A stretch of 64,000 bases of DNA from Fusobacteriota bacterium (GTDB taxonomy: Bacteria; Bacillota; TC1). Positions 1 through 9,551 of this stretch are shown here, in pieces. The stretch covers positions 372,001 through 436,000 of the forward strand of contig WTXA01000002.1 in assembly GCA_009773805.1 (NCBI GenBank). The letters are read 5' to 3'. The notes under the pieces were generated by a model, which ran no database searches, was not told the origin of the DNA, and saw nothing but the letters and a program-made list of their open reading frames with translations. The first letter of the stretch is position 1. Each line of letters starts with the position of its first letter. Both the position numbers and the translations under genes were made by a program.

Positions 1-1667
1 AGTTTTTTTCTTTTTGGTCCAACTCCTTCAATTTCATCAAAGACTGAGGCTATCATTTCTTTATCCCTGATTGTACGGTGGTAGGTTATGGCAAATCTAT
101 GGGCTTCATCTCTAATAGCTGTAACAATGTGCAAGGCTTTTTCTCCTCTTGGTATGAAGATACCTTCACTATCGCCTTCTTTAAAGAGTATTTCTTCCTT
201 CTTGGCGAGTCCAAGTATATCTATATCTTCTAAGCCATAGCTTTTCATAATTTTTAGTGAGCTGGAAAGTTGTCCTTTGCCTCCATCTATTACTACTAAG
301 TCGGGAGTTGGCAGTTCGGCCATTCTAAATCGTCTACTTAATACTTCTTCCATAGATTTAAAGTCATTTGCTCCCTCTACTGTTCGTATTTTGAATTTTC
401 TGTATTCCTTTTTGTCTGCTTGTCCATTAGTAAATACTACCATACTTGCTACTATGTTAGTGCCACTAATATTACTAATATCATAACATTCTATTCGACT
501 TGGTAATTTCTTAAGTGAGAGATAGTTTTGGAGGGCTAATAATCCATCCTCTATTTCCTTCTCTTTCATCAACCTAACTTCTTCACCCTCACGATATTTT
601 TCTATTGCGTTCATATTAGCTAGATCTACTAGTTGTTTCTTTTCACCTTTTTGTGGGGCTGATAATATTACCTTGCTACCTCTTAGATAACTAAGGTAGT
701 CCTTTAGTTCCTCAAATTCAATCAATACTGGTAATAATATTTCCTTTCCAGGAGTATGGTTAAGATAGTACTGTTCTATAAATGCTTTTAGAACATCACC
801 CTTAGTTTCTCCTGGTGGATGCTCTAAGAAATAGTTTTCTTTATTGATAATATTCCCATCTCTAATGAAGAATATCATTACTGAAGTTTTCTTTTCCCCT
901 TCGTATAGGCCAATAACATCTCTTTCTTTAGCATGGCCCTTGTCTATAATCTGGTTGGCTGTTAGTTTGCTTATGATTTCTATTTGGTCTCTAATTTTAG
1001 CTGCTTTTTCAAATTCCATATTTTTGGAGTATTCAGCCATTTTCCATCTTAATTCTTTAATTAGTTCTTTCTCTTTACCCTTAAGGAACATTACCGTCTC
1101 TTCTATTAGTATTTTGTATTCTTCTTCAGTTGTCAGTCCTACACAGGGTCCTGTGCATCTTTTGATTTGATACTGCAGACAGGGTCTACTACGGTGTTTT
1201 AGTTCATTGTCACTACAGGTTCTTAAGGGAAAGATAGCTTCTATTACTTTTAGTACCCCTTTCATCCCGCCTATAGTGGCATAGGGGCCAAAGTATTGGG
1301 CACCATCATTTATTTTTCTTCTGACAACTTGTATCTTTGGAAATCTGTCTTTCAGGTCAATCTTTAAGTAGGGATAGTGTTTATCATCTCTTAATATTAT
1401 GTTGTATTTAGGCTTATTTTCTTTAATGAGATTTGATTCTAAGATTAATGCTTCTACTTCACTACTGGTTATAGTCCAGTTAATATCTCTAATTTTATCC
1501 ACTAGTGCTGTGGTCTTACTATCTTTGGTACCTTTAAAGTAGCTGCTTACCCTGTTTTTCAGGTTCACAGCTTTGCCTACATATATTATTTTGCCTTTTT
1601 CATCAAACATTTCATAGACCCCTGGGTCTGTTGGTAGGGATCTAAGTTTTTTTTCTATTTTCTCCAT
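1..1667 (-). CDS. uvrC: UvrABC excinuclease subunit C (C-terminus outside window)
   Basis: UvrC makes the two incisions around DNA lesions during nucleotide excision repair, acting with UvrA and UvrB. The frame is open from the ATG at 1667 to the window edge (about 555 residues; the family is usually about 600, so the terminal HhH domain is missing here). Visible in order: the GIY-YIG nuclease domain near residues 10-45 (PGVYEMFD...[13 protein letters not shown]), a UVR helix pair around 200 ([15 protein letters not shown]), and the RNase H-like second nuclease ([23 protein letters not shown]). The start overlaps the end of uvrA by 26 nt and follows AAAGGA at a good distance, so both are probably one operon. 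Confidence 0.95.
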   Translation of the reverse strand, partial: MEKIEKKLRSLPTDPGVYEMFDEKGKIIYVGKAVNLKNRVSSYFKGTKDSKTTALVDKIRDINWTITSSEVEALILESNLIKENKPKYNIILRDDKHYPYLKIDLKDRFPKIQVVRRKINDGAQYFGPYATIGGMKGVLKVIEAIFPLRTCSDNELKHRSRPCLQYQIKRCTGPCVGLTTEEEYKILIEETVMFLKGKEKELIKELRWKMAEYSKNMEFEKAAKIRDQIEIISKLTANQIIDKGHAKERDVIGLYEGEKKTSVMIFFIRDGNIINKENYFLEHPPGETKGDVLKAFIEQYYLNHTPGKEILLPVLIEFEELKDYLSYLRGSKVILSAPQKGEKKQLVDLANMNAIEKYREGEEVRLMKEKEIEDGLLALQNYLSLKKLPSRIECYDISNISGTNIVASMVVFTNGQADKKEYRKFKIRTVEGANDFKSMEEVLSRRFRMAELPTPDLVVIDGGKGQLSSSLKIMKSYGLEDIDILGLAKKEEILFKEGDSEGIFIPRGEKALHIVTAIRDEAHRFAITYHRTIRDKEMIASVFDEIEGVGPKRKK

Positions 1668-4482
1668 TTAGAATATCCTTTAAGTATTGTCCTGTGTAGG
1701 AAATTTCCATTTGCGCTACTTCTTCAGGGGTTCCTTCGGCTATAATTAGTCCGCCACCAGTTCCACCTTCTGGTCCTAAATCTATTATATGGTCTGCTGT
1801 CTTGATAACATCTAAGTTGTGTTCAATTACTACTACTGTGTTACCTTTATCTACTAGTTTGTCCAATACATGCAATAATTTTTCTATGTCAAAGAAGTGT
1901 AGTCCTGTTGTTGGTTCGTCTAGGATATAGAAGGTTTTACCAGTGCTTCTTTTTGATAGTTCTGTTGCTAACTTAATACGTTGGGCTTCTCCACCTGAAA
2001 GAGTGGTGGCTGGTTGTCCAAGTTTAATGTAGCTTAGTCCTACATCCATTAGAGTTTCCATCTTCCGCTTTATCTTAGGTATATTCTCGAAGAAGACAAA
2101 GGCTTCTTCTACTGTCATATTTAGTATGTCAGCTATATTCTTGCTTTTGTAGGTTACATCTAGTGTTTCTCTGTTGTATCTTTTACCTTCACAGACTTCA
2201 CAGGGTACATAAACATCTGGGAGGAAGTGCATTTCTATTTGGATTATGCCATCCCCTTTGCAGTTTTCACAGCGTCCGCCTTTGACATTGAAACTAAAGC
2301 GACCAGTTTTGTAGCCTCGGCTTTTGGATTCTTTGGTTGAGGCCATTAACTCTCTAATATGGTCAAAGACTCCTGTATAGGTTGCTGGGTTTGATCTTGG
2401 TGTTCTGCCTATTGGTGATTGGTCAATGTCAATTATTTTGTCAATTTTTTCTACACCTTTTATGGTTTTGTGTTTACCTGGACTTTCCTTTCGCTTGTTT
2501 ATATGTCTTGCTAAAGCCTTGTAGAGTATTTGGTTTATCAGTGTACTTTTTCCACTGCCTGATACTCCTGTAACGCAGGTAAATATCCCTAGTGGTATTT
2601 TCAGGTCTACATCTTGGAGATTATTCTCACTGGCTCCGGTTATTTCAAGATAGTCTTCCCCTTGTTTGCGTCTGGTTTCAGGTATCTTAATGCTTCGTTT
2701 TCCGCTTAGGTATTGTCCTGTTAAGGAGTTAGGGTTATCTATTACTTCTTGCGGTGTTCCCATAGCTACTACTTGGCCACCTTCTAGTCCAGCTCTTGGT
2801 CCTATGTCTACTAGTACATCAGCGCTGAGCATTGTTTCTTCGTCGTGTTCAACTATGATTAGGGTGTTACCAATGTCTCTTAGGTTCATTAGGGATTCTA
2901 TCAATTTAATATTGTCTCTTTGGTGTAAGCCTATGCTTGGTTCGTCTAGGATGTAAAGTACTCCAACTAGCCCAGATCCGATTTGGGTTGCGAGTCTTAT
3001 TCTTTGTGATTCTCCTCCTGAGAGGGTTGCGGCTCCTCTGCTTAGGGTGAGGTAGTTTAGTCCTACGTTGTTGAGGAAGTTTAGTCTTTCTTTTATTTCT
3101 TTAAAGATTTGTAGGGCTATTATGGTGTCTCTTTCGTTTAGTTCTAGATTGTTTACAAATTCTATTGCTTTGGTTATGGACATGTCTGTTAGGTCTGAGA
3201 TGTTTATGCCTCCTACCAAAACACTAAGTGCGTCTGGTTTTAGTCTTTTGCCATCACAGGCCGGGCATTTTTTTATTTCCATGTAACTTTCTATTTCTTC
3301 TTTGATTCCTTCACTTGTTGTCTCTCGATATCTTCTTTTGAGGTTTGGTATTATGCCTTCAAAAGGTTTTGTGAAGTTCCAGGTTCTACCTTCTTTGGAT
3401 TTGTAGACAAATGGTATTGGCTCTATGCTTCCGTAGAGTATTATGTTTTGTATTTCATTACTTAATTCTTCGAATGGTTGATCTAGAGTGAAGCCAAAGT
3501 GTTTGGCTAGTCCCTCTAGTAAACTTGGGTAGTAGTCGCTGATTTTTGAGTTCCATGGTCCTACGTTTATTGCTCCGTCGTTTAGGGATATGGAATCATC
3601 TGGTATGATCATGTCTTGGGAAAAGGTTTGGGTGAATCCCAGTCCTGTGCATTCAGGGCAGCTGCCGTATGGGGTGTTGAAGGAGAATAGTCTTGGTTCT
3701 ACTTCTTCTATGGTTACTCCACAGTCTAGGCAAACAAAGTTTTCGCTGAATAGAATTTCTTCAGCATCTTCTGGTTCTATTTTGGCTAGTCCTTCTCCAA
3801 GCTTCAAGGCAATCTCAAAGGAGTCTGCTAGTCTTCTTTCTATGCCTTCTTTGATGATTAGTCTGTCTATGACTGCTTCTATGGTGTGTTTTTTGTTTTT
3901 ATCTAAAATGATTTCTTCGCTGGTTTCTCTGATTTCTCCGTCTACTTTTACTCGAACGAAGCCGTCTTTTTTTAGTTTTTCGAATAGTTTGGTGTATTCT
4001 CCTTTTCTGCCTCTTACTAGTGGGGCTAGAAGTAGGGTTTTGGTGCCTTCTTCTAGGAGCATTACTTTGTCTACCATTTGTGGTATTGTTTGTTTTGTTA
4101 TTTCTGCTCCGCAGTTGTGGCAGTATACTGTTCCGACTCTTGCGTATAGTAGTCTCAAATAGTCGTATATTTCTGTTACTGTGCCTACTGTTGATCTTGG
4201 GTTTTTGCTTCTGTGTTTTTGGTCTATGGAGATGGCGGGTGATAGTCCTTCTATGTAGTCTACGTCTGGTTTTTCCATTTGTCCTAAGAATTGTCTTGCG
4301 TAGGAGGATAGTGATTCTACGTATCTTCTTTGTCCTTCTGCGTATATGGTATCGAAGGCCAGGGAGGTTTTTCCGCTTCCTGATACTCCGGTCATTACTA
4401 TCATTTTGTCTCTTGGTAGTTCTATGTTTATGTTTTTTAGGTTGTGTTCTCTTGCGCCTTTTATTATTAGTTTGTCTTTCAT
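1642..4482 (-). CDS. uvrA: UvrABC excinuclease subunit A
   Basis: UvrA is the ATP-dependent DNA damage sensor that loads UvrB in nucleotide excision repair. At 946 residues it has the usual length. Two ABC ATPase modules are visible: Walker [10 protein letters not shown] at about 32-40 and a second GVSGSGKST in the C-terminal half, each with its LSGGE signature ([12 protein letters not shown] and [12 protein letters not shown]). Zinc-binding cysteine pairs occur at CHNC (121-124) with a later CLDC pair, and CENC with CEVC in the second half. The ATG is preceded by an AGAAAGG ribosome site. uvrC follows with a 26-nt overlap. Confidence 0.97.
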   Translation of the reverse strand: MKDKLIIKGAREHNLKNINIELPRDKMIVMTGVSGSGKTSLAFDTIYAEGQRRYVESLSSYARQFLGQMEKPDVDYIEGLSPAISIDQKHRSKNPRSTVGTVTEIYDYLRLLYARVGTVYCHNCGAEITKQTIPQMVDKVMLLEEGTKTLLLAPLVRGRKGEYTKLFEKLKKDGFVRVKVDGEIRETSEEIILDKNKKHTIEAVIDRLIIKEGIERRLADSFEIALKLGEGLAKIEPEDAEEILFSENFVCLDCGVTIEEVEPRLFSFNTPYGSCPECTGLGFTQTFSQDMIIPDDSISLNDGAINVGPWNSKISDYYPSLLEGLAKHFGFTLDQPFEELSNEIQNIILYGSIEPIPFVYKSKEGRTWNFTKPFEGIIPNLKRRYRETTSEGIKEEIESYMEIKKCPACDGKRLKPDALSVLVGGINISDLTDMSITKAIEFVNNLELNERDTIIALQIFKEIKERLNFLNNVGLNYLTLSRGAATLSGGESQRIRLATQIGSGLVGVLYILDEPSIGLHQRDNIKLIESLMNLRDIGNTLIIVEHDEETMLSADVLVDIGPRAGLEGGQVVAMGTPQEVIDNPNSLTGQYLSGKRSIKIPETRRKQGEDYLEITGASENNLQDVDLKIPLGIFTCVTGVSGSGKSTLINQILYKALARHINKRKESPGKHKTIKGVEKIDKIIDIDQSPIGRTPRSNPATYTGVFDHIRELMASTKESKSRGYKTGRFSFNVKGGRCENCKGDGIIQIEMHFLPDVYVPCEVCEGKRYNRETLDVTYKSKNIADILNMTVEEAFVFFENIPKIKRKMETLMDVGLSYIKLGQPATTLSGGEAQRIKLATELSKRSTGKTFYILDEPTTGLHFFDIEKLLHVLDKLVDKGNTVVVIEHNLDVIKTADHIIDLGPEGGTGGGLIIAEGTPEEVAQMEISYTGQYLKDILNGENRKKT

Positions 4483-4564
4483 GTTGTAACCTTTCTTATT
4501 TTGTTTCCATTAACTAAAATTATACCTTTTAGTTGTTGGTCTAGCAAGTTAATGGTATAGAAAA

Positions 4565-4582
4565 GCACCTCAAGTGAGGTGC
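4565..4582 (-). terminator. hairpin after toxin-antitoxin pair
   Basis: Perfect 8-bp inverted repeat GCACCTCA/TGAGGTGC with a 2-nt centre, followed on the minus strand by TTTTC. It lies just beyond the toxin stop codon and before the uvrA promoter region. Confidence 0.6.
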
Positions 4583-4588
4583 ATATTA

Positions 4589-4921
4589 TTAGTTGTTTGA
4601 TACTTCAGGGATTATTCCAAATAAGCTTTTCACAAAATCTCTGCCACCATATAATATTCTGTCAACAATTATAGTATCGTCAACATATCGATAAAATGAA
4701 ATGTAACTTCCTATGATTAAATATCTATATTCATTTGGAATATCTATTTTATTTTTTAGAGAAATCCCGGACAAAGGATAATCCGTTAAATTATTAATAC
4801 CTTTTATTATTTTATCAACTATTATTTTAGCTGCTTTTGGGTTTTCAAGTTCTTGTTCTATATATTCTTGAATAGATCTGATATCGATATAAGCTTTTGG
4901 AGATAATAGTAGCCTAGCCAT
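4589..4921 (-). CDS. type II toxin, RelE/ParE family
   Basis: A 110-residue basic protein with the RelE/ParE fold pattern: N-terminal helices (SPKAYIDIRSIQEYIEQEL), a PLSG turn, then strands ending in the typical block YRYLIIGSYISFYRYVDD...VDRILYGGRDF. Such toxins either inhibit DNA gyrase (ParE) or cleave ribosome-bound mRNA (RelE); the C-terminal YGGRDF pattern fits the ParE branch better, but the target cannot be told from sequence. It overlaps the antitoxin gene by 8 nt, the usual translational coupling. No sign of decay. Confidence 0.85.
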   Translation of the reverse strand: MARLLLSPKAYIDIRSIQEYIEQELENPKAAKIIVDKIIKGINNLTDYPLSGISLKNKIDIPNEYRYLIIGSYISFYRYVDDTIIVDRILYGGRDFVKSLFGIIPEVSNN

Positions 4922-5168
4922 TCTTCTTACCTAGCTTATCTACAACCTCTTCCATAGTTAACCAACCATTTTCTCTGCCTGATTGTTCTCCTTGTGCAAG
5001 TTCACTCATTAAACGAAATTCTGCTTTCATTTTTTCATAATCTTCTATAATAATAATTGCATATTTACCGCGTCCGTTTTTTGTTAAGAAAACTGGCTCA
5101 CCTTCTGCAATATCTTTTAAGACTTCATTATAATTCCTTAAATCAGAAACAGGTTTAATATTTGGCAT
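4914..5168 (-). CDS. antitoxin, Phd/YefM family
   Basis: Antitoxin partner of the adjacent ParE/RelE toxin. The N-terminal half (IKPVSDLRNYNEVLKDIAEGEPVFLTKNGRGKYAIIII) is the Phd/YefM DNA-binding fold that represses the operon; the C-terminal half (EYxK...LMSELAQGEQSG...) should wrap the toxin. An upstream in-frame ATG at 5174 lies only 2 nt after AAAGGAG, so the ATG at 5168, 8 nt after it, is the likely start (84 residues). Confidence 0.85.
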   Translation of the reverse strand: MPNIKPVSDLRNYNEVLKDIAEGEPVFLTKNGRGKYAIIIIEDYEKMKAEFRLMSELAQGEQSGRENGWLTMEEVVDKLGKKNG

Positions 5169-5199
5169 AATCATCTCTCCTTTATACTTTGCTGTTATT

Positions 5200-5228
5200 A
5201 TTGTACCTTAATTATTCGTAATATTCAA
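5200..5228 (-). promoter_or_regulatory. sigma-A promoter of toxin-antitoxin operon
   Basis: On the minus strand TTGAAT at 5228-5223, a 17-bp spacer, and TACAAT at 5205-5200, about 30 nt before the antitoxin start. The spacer contains an imperfect AT-rich dyad that could be the Phd operator (inference). Confidence 0.7.
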
Positions 5229-5235
5229 CAGCACT

Positions 5236-5640
5236 TCATAATTTAGGATTTTTATTAGATATTGAAATTAGTAGATAAAACCAACCTTGTTTCTTTATAT
5301 ATGATTTAATTGATGGAAAAGTCCTTAATGCTTTTTGATTATTAAAAATATTATAAGCCTTGAAGATTTCATCATCCCAATTAAAAGCAAAAAAATGACC
5401 CCTAATATTATATAAATAAAATATTATATTAGCTTTATTCTTTTTTGCTATCTCATTAAACTTAAAACCTAGCATTTTAATTGCATTAAAAGTTGCTATC
5501 CAACCACAGCCATTATGCGATCCATGAAAGAAACCAAGTTTCAACTTAGATGCATTTTCATAACCTTGTCCAAATATATATTCATCAAAAAGAAAATCCT
5601 TATTAAATAAATAGTTAATATTTTTTCGAATAAACGTAAT
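5236..5640 (-). CDS. putative papain-like (C39-type) cysteine peptidase, non-canonical start or frameshift
   Basis: Unnamed family. The core NGCGWIATFNAIKMLG looks like the catalytic-cysteine helix of papain-fold (C39-like) peptidases, and RGHFFAFNWDDEIFKAYN downstream supplies a candidate catalytic histidine and Asp/Asn. The only canonical in-frame start is TTG at 5544 (102 residues), but the frame is open up to 5640 and those 32 extra residues (...YIFGQGYENASK) read as natural protein. Upstream AAGAAGG sits 6 nt before an ATT codon at 5640. Alternatively, an ATG at 5644 joins this frame if one A is removed from the run of six A at 5621-5626. It follows the EamA gene by 19 nt. No signal peptide is seen. 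Confidence 0.55.
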   Translation of the reverse strand: MTFIRKNINYLFNKDFLFDEYIFGQGYENASKLKLGFFHGSHNGCGWIATFNAIKMLGFKFNEIAKKNKANIIFYLYNIRGHFFAFNWDDEIFKAYNIFNNQKALRTFPSIKSYIKKQGWFYLLISISNKNPKL

Positions 5641-5659
5641 TCATCACCTTCTTAAGCTC

Positions 5660-6568
5660 TTACCTCTCCATCTTAATCTTAGGTATACCATAATAGGCTA
5701 CAAATACACCTAATATAACAGTAACAACACCAATAACCTGAACTGGAGACAACACCTCGTTCATAACAACCCGACCAACAAACAAACCACTCACAGGAAC
5801 AAGAAGAGACAACAGAGCAACCTTCCCTGCATCATAAGAACGGAGTAACCTTCCCCAGATAGAAAAGCCAAATAAAGTAGCAGCATAAGAAAGATAAATG
5901 ATAATTAAGAAATAATTTAAATCAAGACCGATGATGGATTTGTATACCACCTCTGGTGAATCCAACAACATACCAAATATGAAAAATGGAATGATCGGTA
6001 TAAGACTACTCCAAACCACTAAACCAAAAACATCCAACTTCTTATTTTCTTTTTTAGCAGACTTAGCAGCCAACTTAATTACAATACTAGAAATAGCCCA
6101 AAAACCAGCAGCTATTAATTGTAGAAATAAACTAAATGGGGGAACAGTCACAATCTCACCTAATCCAACATTTAAGCTCAGTAATATAATACCAATAGTA
6201 GCAATAATAAGTCCTAAAATCTCTTTGCCATCAATCTTATCCTTCAAGATAATAAAGGCAAAAATAAAAGTCAGAAACACATGAGACTGCATAATAACAG
6301 AAGCAAGCCCAGCAGGCATACCAAGATACAAAGAATAAATATCACAAGCAAACTGACCTAACCCAGCAGTCAGACCATAAGCAACAATATACTTCCAAGG
6401 AATATCAGGCTTCTTAATAAGAAACACCGCAGGAAAAGCAGCCACCGTAAAACGAAGACCCACCAAAACCATCGGCGGCATCCCAACAAGACCCAATTTA
6501 ATCACAGTAAAAGTAGAACCCCATATAAGAACAACCAACAAAGCTAAAAAAAGATCCTTTTTTCTCAT
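5660..6568 (-). CDS. EamA-family (DMT superfamily) transporter
   Basis: A 302-residue, very hydrophobic protein with ten predicted membrane helices arranged as two EamA repeats, each with the usual features: an N-terminal ALLVVLIWGSTF motif and second-half helices ending in GRLLRSYDAGKVALLSLLVPV. The superfamily exports metabolites and amino acids; the substrate cannot be inferred. It has a long stretch of C-rich codons on the coding plus strand complement similar to its right-hand neighbours. It is separated by 20 nt from the half-permease gene upstream and 19 nt from the putative peptidase downstream, so all may be one transcript from the ArsR promoter. Confidence 0.85.
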   Translation of the reverse strand: MRKKDLFLALLVVLIWGSTFTVIKLGLVGMPPMVLVGLRFTVAAFPAVFLIKKPDIPWKYIVAYGLTAGLGQFACDIYSLYLGMPAGLASVIMQSHVFLTFIFAFIILKDKIDGKEILGLIIATIGIILLSLNVGLGEIVTVPPFSLFLQLIAAGFWAISSIVIKLAAKSAKKENKKLDVFGLVVWSSLIPIIPFFIFGMLLDSPEVVYKSIIGLDLNYFLIIIYLSYAATLFGFSIWGRLLRSYDAGKVALLSLLVPVSGLFVGRVVMNEVLSPVQVIGVVTVILGVFVAYYGIPKIKMER

Positions 6569-6588
6569 ATCTCTAACCCCTTATCCAA

Positions 6589-7125
6589 TTAATCAACATT
6601 TTCAGCATTTAAATAGATTTCATCTAACTCCTTCTTACTTATCAACTTCTTAAGCACCAATGCAATAATGATAATGCCAGGAATATTAATCAACAACCTC
6701 GCAGCAGCAAACCTCATACCAAGAGCTGAAGATTCATAAAGAAACATTGGAATCTTAGTAGTAGACCAAGCCCCGATAAAAATCAAAATATTACTAAAAC
6801 TAACACCCTTCTTCATAAAAACAGCAGCAATCGGAAAAGCCCCATAAAGAGGACCAGCTGCAGCCGAACCAACTACAAATGAAATAAGGACCCCAACAAA
6901 CCCAGAACCCTCACCCATATACTTAACCATAACATCTCTTGGAACCCAAACATCAAGAAGCCCTAGAATTATAAAAATTGGAGGAACTACAATAAAAACT
7001 TCCAAAAAGGAATTAGCGGCAATACCAAGAGCCTTAGTACCAATTTCATAATTAATCATAGTAAAAATCAACATTCCCACAAACATAATCAAAAAAGCTC
7101 TATACCTTAATACCAGTTTTTTCAT
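6589..7125 (-). CDS. permease, second half (UPF0718/DUF318-like)
   Basis: A 178-residue membrane protein with about five helices. GSAAAGPLYGAFPIAAVFMKKGVSFSNILIFIGAWSTTK resembles the pore repeat of ArsP/UPF0718 permeases (DUF318), which export organoarsenicals or other anions in characterised members. Together with the preceding gene it appears to make a two-subunit version of a protein that is usually one chain with duplicated halves. Its ATG overlaps the upstream half-gene by one base, so the two are translationally coupled. Confidence 0.7.
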   Translation of the reverse strand: MKKLVLRYRAFLIMFVGMLIFTMINYEIGTKALGIAANSFLEVFIVVPPIFIILGLLDVWVPRDVMVKYMGEGSGFVGVLISFVVGSAAAGPLYGAFPIAAVFMKKGVSFSNILIFIGAWSTTKIPMFLYESSALGMRFAAARLLINIPGIIIIALVLKKLISKKELDEIYLNAENVD

Positions 7126-7604
7126 TAATACACCACCAATCCAATAAACCCAGCCACAATAAACGAAAAAAGAAAAGCCAATATATTTCTAGCAATAGAA
7201 ACCTTGACTCCAAAATACTTAATCTCTAATGGAAGAGTAATAACCCCAACCATCATCAAAGTAGATACAAAAACTGCAATCTGAGCATAACCTGCACCAG
7301 CCTCTAAAAGAATAGCTGCAGTAGGGAAAGCTACAAATGGCGGAATCATAGTAATAGCTCCAAAAGCTGCTGCTAAAACTACACCAAAAATACCAGAATC
7401 AGCCCCTATGAACTTCGAAATCAAAGCAGCATTCATTAACGCCAACATCAACCCCACAATTAATAATACCACCAACAATTGAGGCAGAATATTTTCAAAG
7501 GCCTTCCAAGCCTTTAATAATCCTAACTTGGTCTTTTCCTTACTCTTTAATAAAGAGAAAAACAAAAAGACAACAGCAAAAATATAGAATACTATATTAT
7601 CCAT
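7125..7604 (-). CDS. permease, first half (UPF0718/DUF318-like)
   Basis: A 159-residue membrane protein with about four to five helices. Its repeat block GAITMIPPFVAFPTAAILLEAGAGYAQIAVFVSTLMM is the counterpart of GPLYGAFPIAAVFMKKG in the next gene, as expected of two homologous halves. The start codon directly abuts the stop of the ArsR-type regulator and its AGGAG lies inside that gene. Substrate is unknown; the regulator's paired cysteines suggest a metal or metalloid (inference). Confidence 0.7.
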   Translation of the reverse strand: MDNIVFYIFAVVFLFFSLLKSKEKTKLGLLKAWKAFENILPQLLVVLLIVGLMLALMNAALISKFIGADSGIFGVVLAAAFGAITMIPPFVAFPTAAILLEAGAGYAQIAVFVSTLMMVGVITLPLEIKYFGVKVSIARNILAFLFSFIVAGFIGLVVY

Positions 7605-7904
7605 CTATTCATCTCCTAAACTTTTGGTAATTTTCATGATTTCAGACTTGGCCTTCTCCCAGCCAGTTTCGTTAAGGCTATATCTACACCACTTACCAAC
7701 CCTTTTACAGTTTATCAATCCAGCCTCACCTAATATTTTCATATGATGAGACAGTGTAGACTGCCCAATATCAAGACTCACAAGGAGCTCACAACCACAT
7801 AACTCACCCTTATTCAACAATCTTAAAATATACAACCTGTTCTCATCACCGAGAGCTCGGAATATTTGACTTATCTCTATATTATCCAAATCAGAACCAC
7901 CCAT
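7605..7904 (-). CDS. ArsR/SmtB-family metal-responsive repressor
   Basis: A winged-helix repressor of about 100 residues. The helix-turn-helix is QSTLSHHMKILGEAGLINCKRVGKWCRYSL, and the preceding helix carries GELCGCELL, equivalent to the ELCVCDL thiol motif by which ArsR binds arsenite. An in-frame ATG at 7919 exists, but the ATG at 7904 lies 7-8 nt after GGTGG and is preferred. It is the first gene of an operon with two half-permeases, and a long inverted repeat covers its own promoter, so it is most likely autoregulated and released by a thiophilic metal(loid). Confidence 0.88.
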   Translation of the reverse strand: MGGSDLDNIEISQIFRALGDENRLYILRLLNKGELCGCELLVSLDIGQSTLSHHMKILGEAGLINCKRVGKWCRYSLNETGWEKAKSEIMKITKSLGDE

Positions 7905-7940
7905 TATATTCACCACCATTCATAACTTATCACTATTAAT

Positions 7941-7981
7941 ATAATAGGGAACATATCGATAATTGTCAATATGTTCCCTAT
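7941..7981 (-). promoter_or_regulatory. ArsR operator overlapping a strong promoter
   Basis: A perfect 13-bp inverted repeat (ATAGGGAACATAT at 7944-7956 and ATATGTTCCCTAT at 7969-7981, 12-bp spacer). On the minus strand TTGACA (7969-7964) and TATTAT (7946-7941) are separated by exactly 17 bp, so the repeat lies across both boxes. Repressor binding there would occlude RNA polymerase. Confidence 0.88.
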
Positions 7982-8017
7982 AACTTATTGTATATATTTA
8001 CATTAACTATTGATATT

Positions 8018-9547
8018 CTATTTCTTCACTTTGTTAATATACTTGATATCACCCTTTATAAGTTTAATACCTTCCTCAGTAATAACAAAACGCTCTTCCA
8101 TTTTATCCTGAACCTTTTCTAAATAACCATCAATCAAAAGATTTGTTATAAGAGTATTTATTTCGCCCTCGGTCCATTCTTTCATAATACCAAAGACACT
8201 TAAGGTATTTAATCTCTTGTCCTTAATACGTTGATTAAGTTTACCCTTTAACATAATAGCTATAGTACCCTGTCCATAATAACCCTTAGTATGATAAATG
8301 GCCGATAGGATTTTCTGACCTTCCACGCTTTGATCCACCTCAACAATATTACTCAAACAATTACCACAATTACCACAAGGCTCTATTTTTTCACCAAAAT
8401 GATTTAATACAAACTGTCTATAACAATCCCTAGAATGAGCAAACCTAACCATTTCCTCTAGCCAATCTTGCTTTTCCCTAAGACGCCATTTAAAATAGAC
8501 CCTGGACTTTCCAAGAGCCTTATTTACCATAACATCCTTAAGACCAAAAAGTAGTATACACTCACACGGAAGACCATCTCTACCACCACGACCAATTTCC
8601 TGGTAATATGACTCCAAACTAGCAGGCATATTTAAATGTATAATGTACCTGATATTATCCTTATCAAGTCCCATACCAAATGCATTGGTTGCCACCAATA
8701 CCTGATATTTATCCGCAAAGAACTCTTCTTGGACCAGGTTTCTTTCCTTCTTAGTAAGGCCTGCGTGATAAAGACCCACCCTATAACTATCTTTTAAGAG
8801 TTTCTTGGCTAATCGTTCTGCATCTAGCCTAGTATTACAATAGACAATACCTAGAGCATTCACTTTTTTCTTTATAAATTTTAAAACAAAATCGGACTTG
8901 TCTTCATATAGTTTAACATCTATAAATAAATTGGGCCTATCAAAGGTAGTCTTGAATATAACCGGTTCCTTCAACTTAAGAAGCTTGGAGATATCATCAA
9001 TCACTCTTTCATTGGCAGTAGCTGTAAAGGCCGAAATAACCGGTCTAATAGGCAAGCTGTCTAAAGCCAAGGCTATCTTTTTATACTTAGGTCTAAAATC
9101 ATGCCCCCACTGGGAAATACAATGAGCCTCATCAACAGCAACATGATCAATCTTCAATGTTTTTATTACATCTACAAAATCCTCGGAGAAAAGCTTTTCT
9201 GGAGCAATGTAGATGACCTTGTACCGCTCCTCCTTGATTTCTTCAATTCTTTCTCTCATTTGTTTAGGTGTTAAATGACTATTGAGGGAAGTGGAAGGTA
9301 CACCTCTAGCATTAAAAGTATCAACTTGATCCTTCATTAAGGCAACAAGAGGAGATATGACAATAGTTAAATTATCAAAGAAAATTGCCGGTAATTGATA
9401 ACATAGGGACTTACCAGTTCCTGTAGGTAAAATCCCTATGATGTCTCTCTTATTTAAAATATTAGTTATAATTTCTTCCTGAGGCTCTCTAAAACAATCA
9501 TAAGCAAAGTAGCTTTTAAGAGCCTCCCTTAATTCTATTCTTTTAAT
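8018..9547 (-). CDS. recQ: RecQ-type ATP-dependent DNA helicase, apparent ATT start
   Basis: A 3'-5' helicase of recombination and replication repair. Reading from 9547 gives 509 residues with every RecQ motif: FREPQEEII (motif 0), PTGTGKS at 41-47 (Walker A), DEAH at 139-142, the HAGL and IGRGGRDG motifs, the zinc-binding C...CGNCGNC cluster and an RQC winged helix; no HRDC domain. The first ATG is residue 71, after Walker A, and there is no ATG, GTG or TTG between the upstream TAA and residue 71. An ATT at 9547 sits 7 nt after a perfect AAGGAG that overlaps the stop of the ATPase gene, so ATT initiation is the simplest reading. Not a broken gene by any other sign. Confidence 0.9.
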   Translation of the reverse strand: MKRIELREALKSYFAYDCFREPQEEIITNILNKRDIIGILPTGTGKSLCYQLPAIFFDNLTIVISPLVALMKDQVDTFNARGVPSTSLNSHLTPKQMRERIEEIKEERYKVIYIAPEKLFSEDFVDVIKTLKIDHVAVDEAHCISQWGHDFRPKYKKIALALDSLPIRPVISAFTATANERVIDDISKLLKLKEPVIFKTTFDRPNLFIDVKLYEDKSDFVLKFIKKKVNALGIVYCNTRLDAERLAKKLLKDSYRVGLYHAGLTKKERNLVQEEFFADKYQVLVATNAFGMGLDKDNIRYIIHLNMPASLESYYQEIGRGGRDGLPCECILLFGLKDVMVNKALGKSRVYFKWRLREKQDWLEEMVRFAHSRDCYRQFVLNHFGEKIEPCGNCGNCLSNIVEVDQSVEGQKILSAIYHTKGYYGQGTIAIMLKGKLNQRIKDKRLNTLSVFGIMKEWTEGEINTLITNLLIDGYLEKVQDKMEERFVITEEGIKLIKGDIKYINKVKK

Positions 9548-9551
9548 TTTT

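Noticed and set aside
2382-4517. Several plus-strand open frames inside uvrA (for example 3590-4162 and 4020-4517).
   Set aside because: They are antisense to a perfectly conserved uvrA, have low-complexity hydrophobic translations and lack ribosome sites.
5236-5646. Selenocysteine UGA at the 5' end of the peptidase-like gene, given tRNA-Sec in the genome.
   Set aside because: The frame above the two TGA codons has no plausible coding segment; ATT initiation or a frameshift explains the region better.
9338-9547. recQ as a truncated pseudogene starting at 9337.
   Set aside because: The upstream 70 codons encode intact, conserved RecQ motifs in the same frame without a stop.
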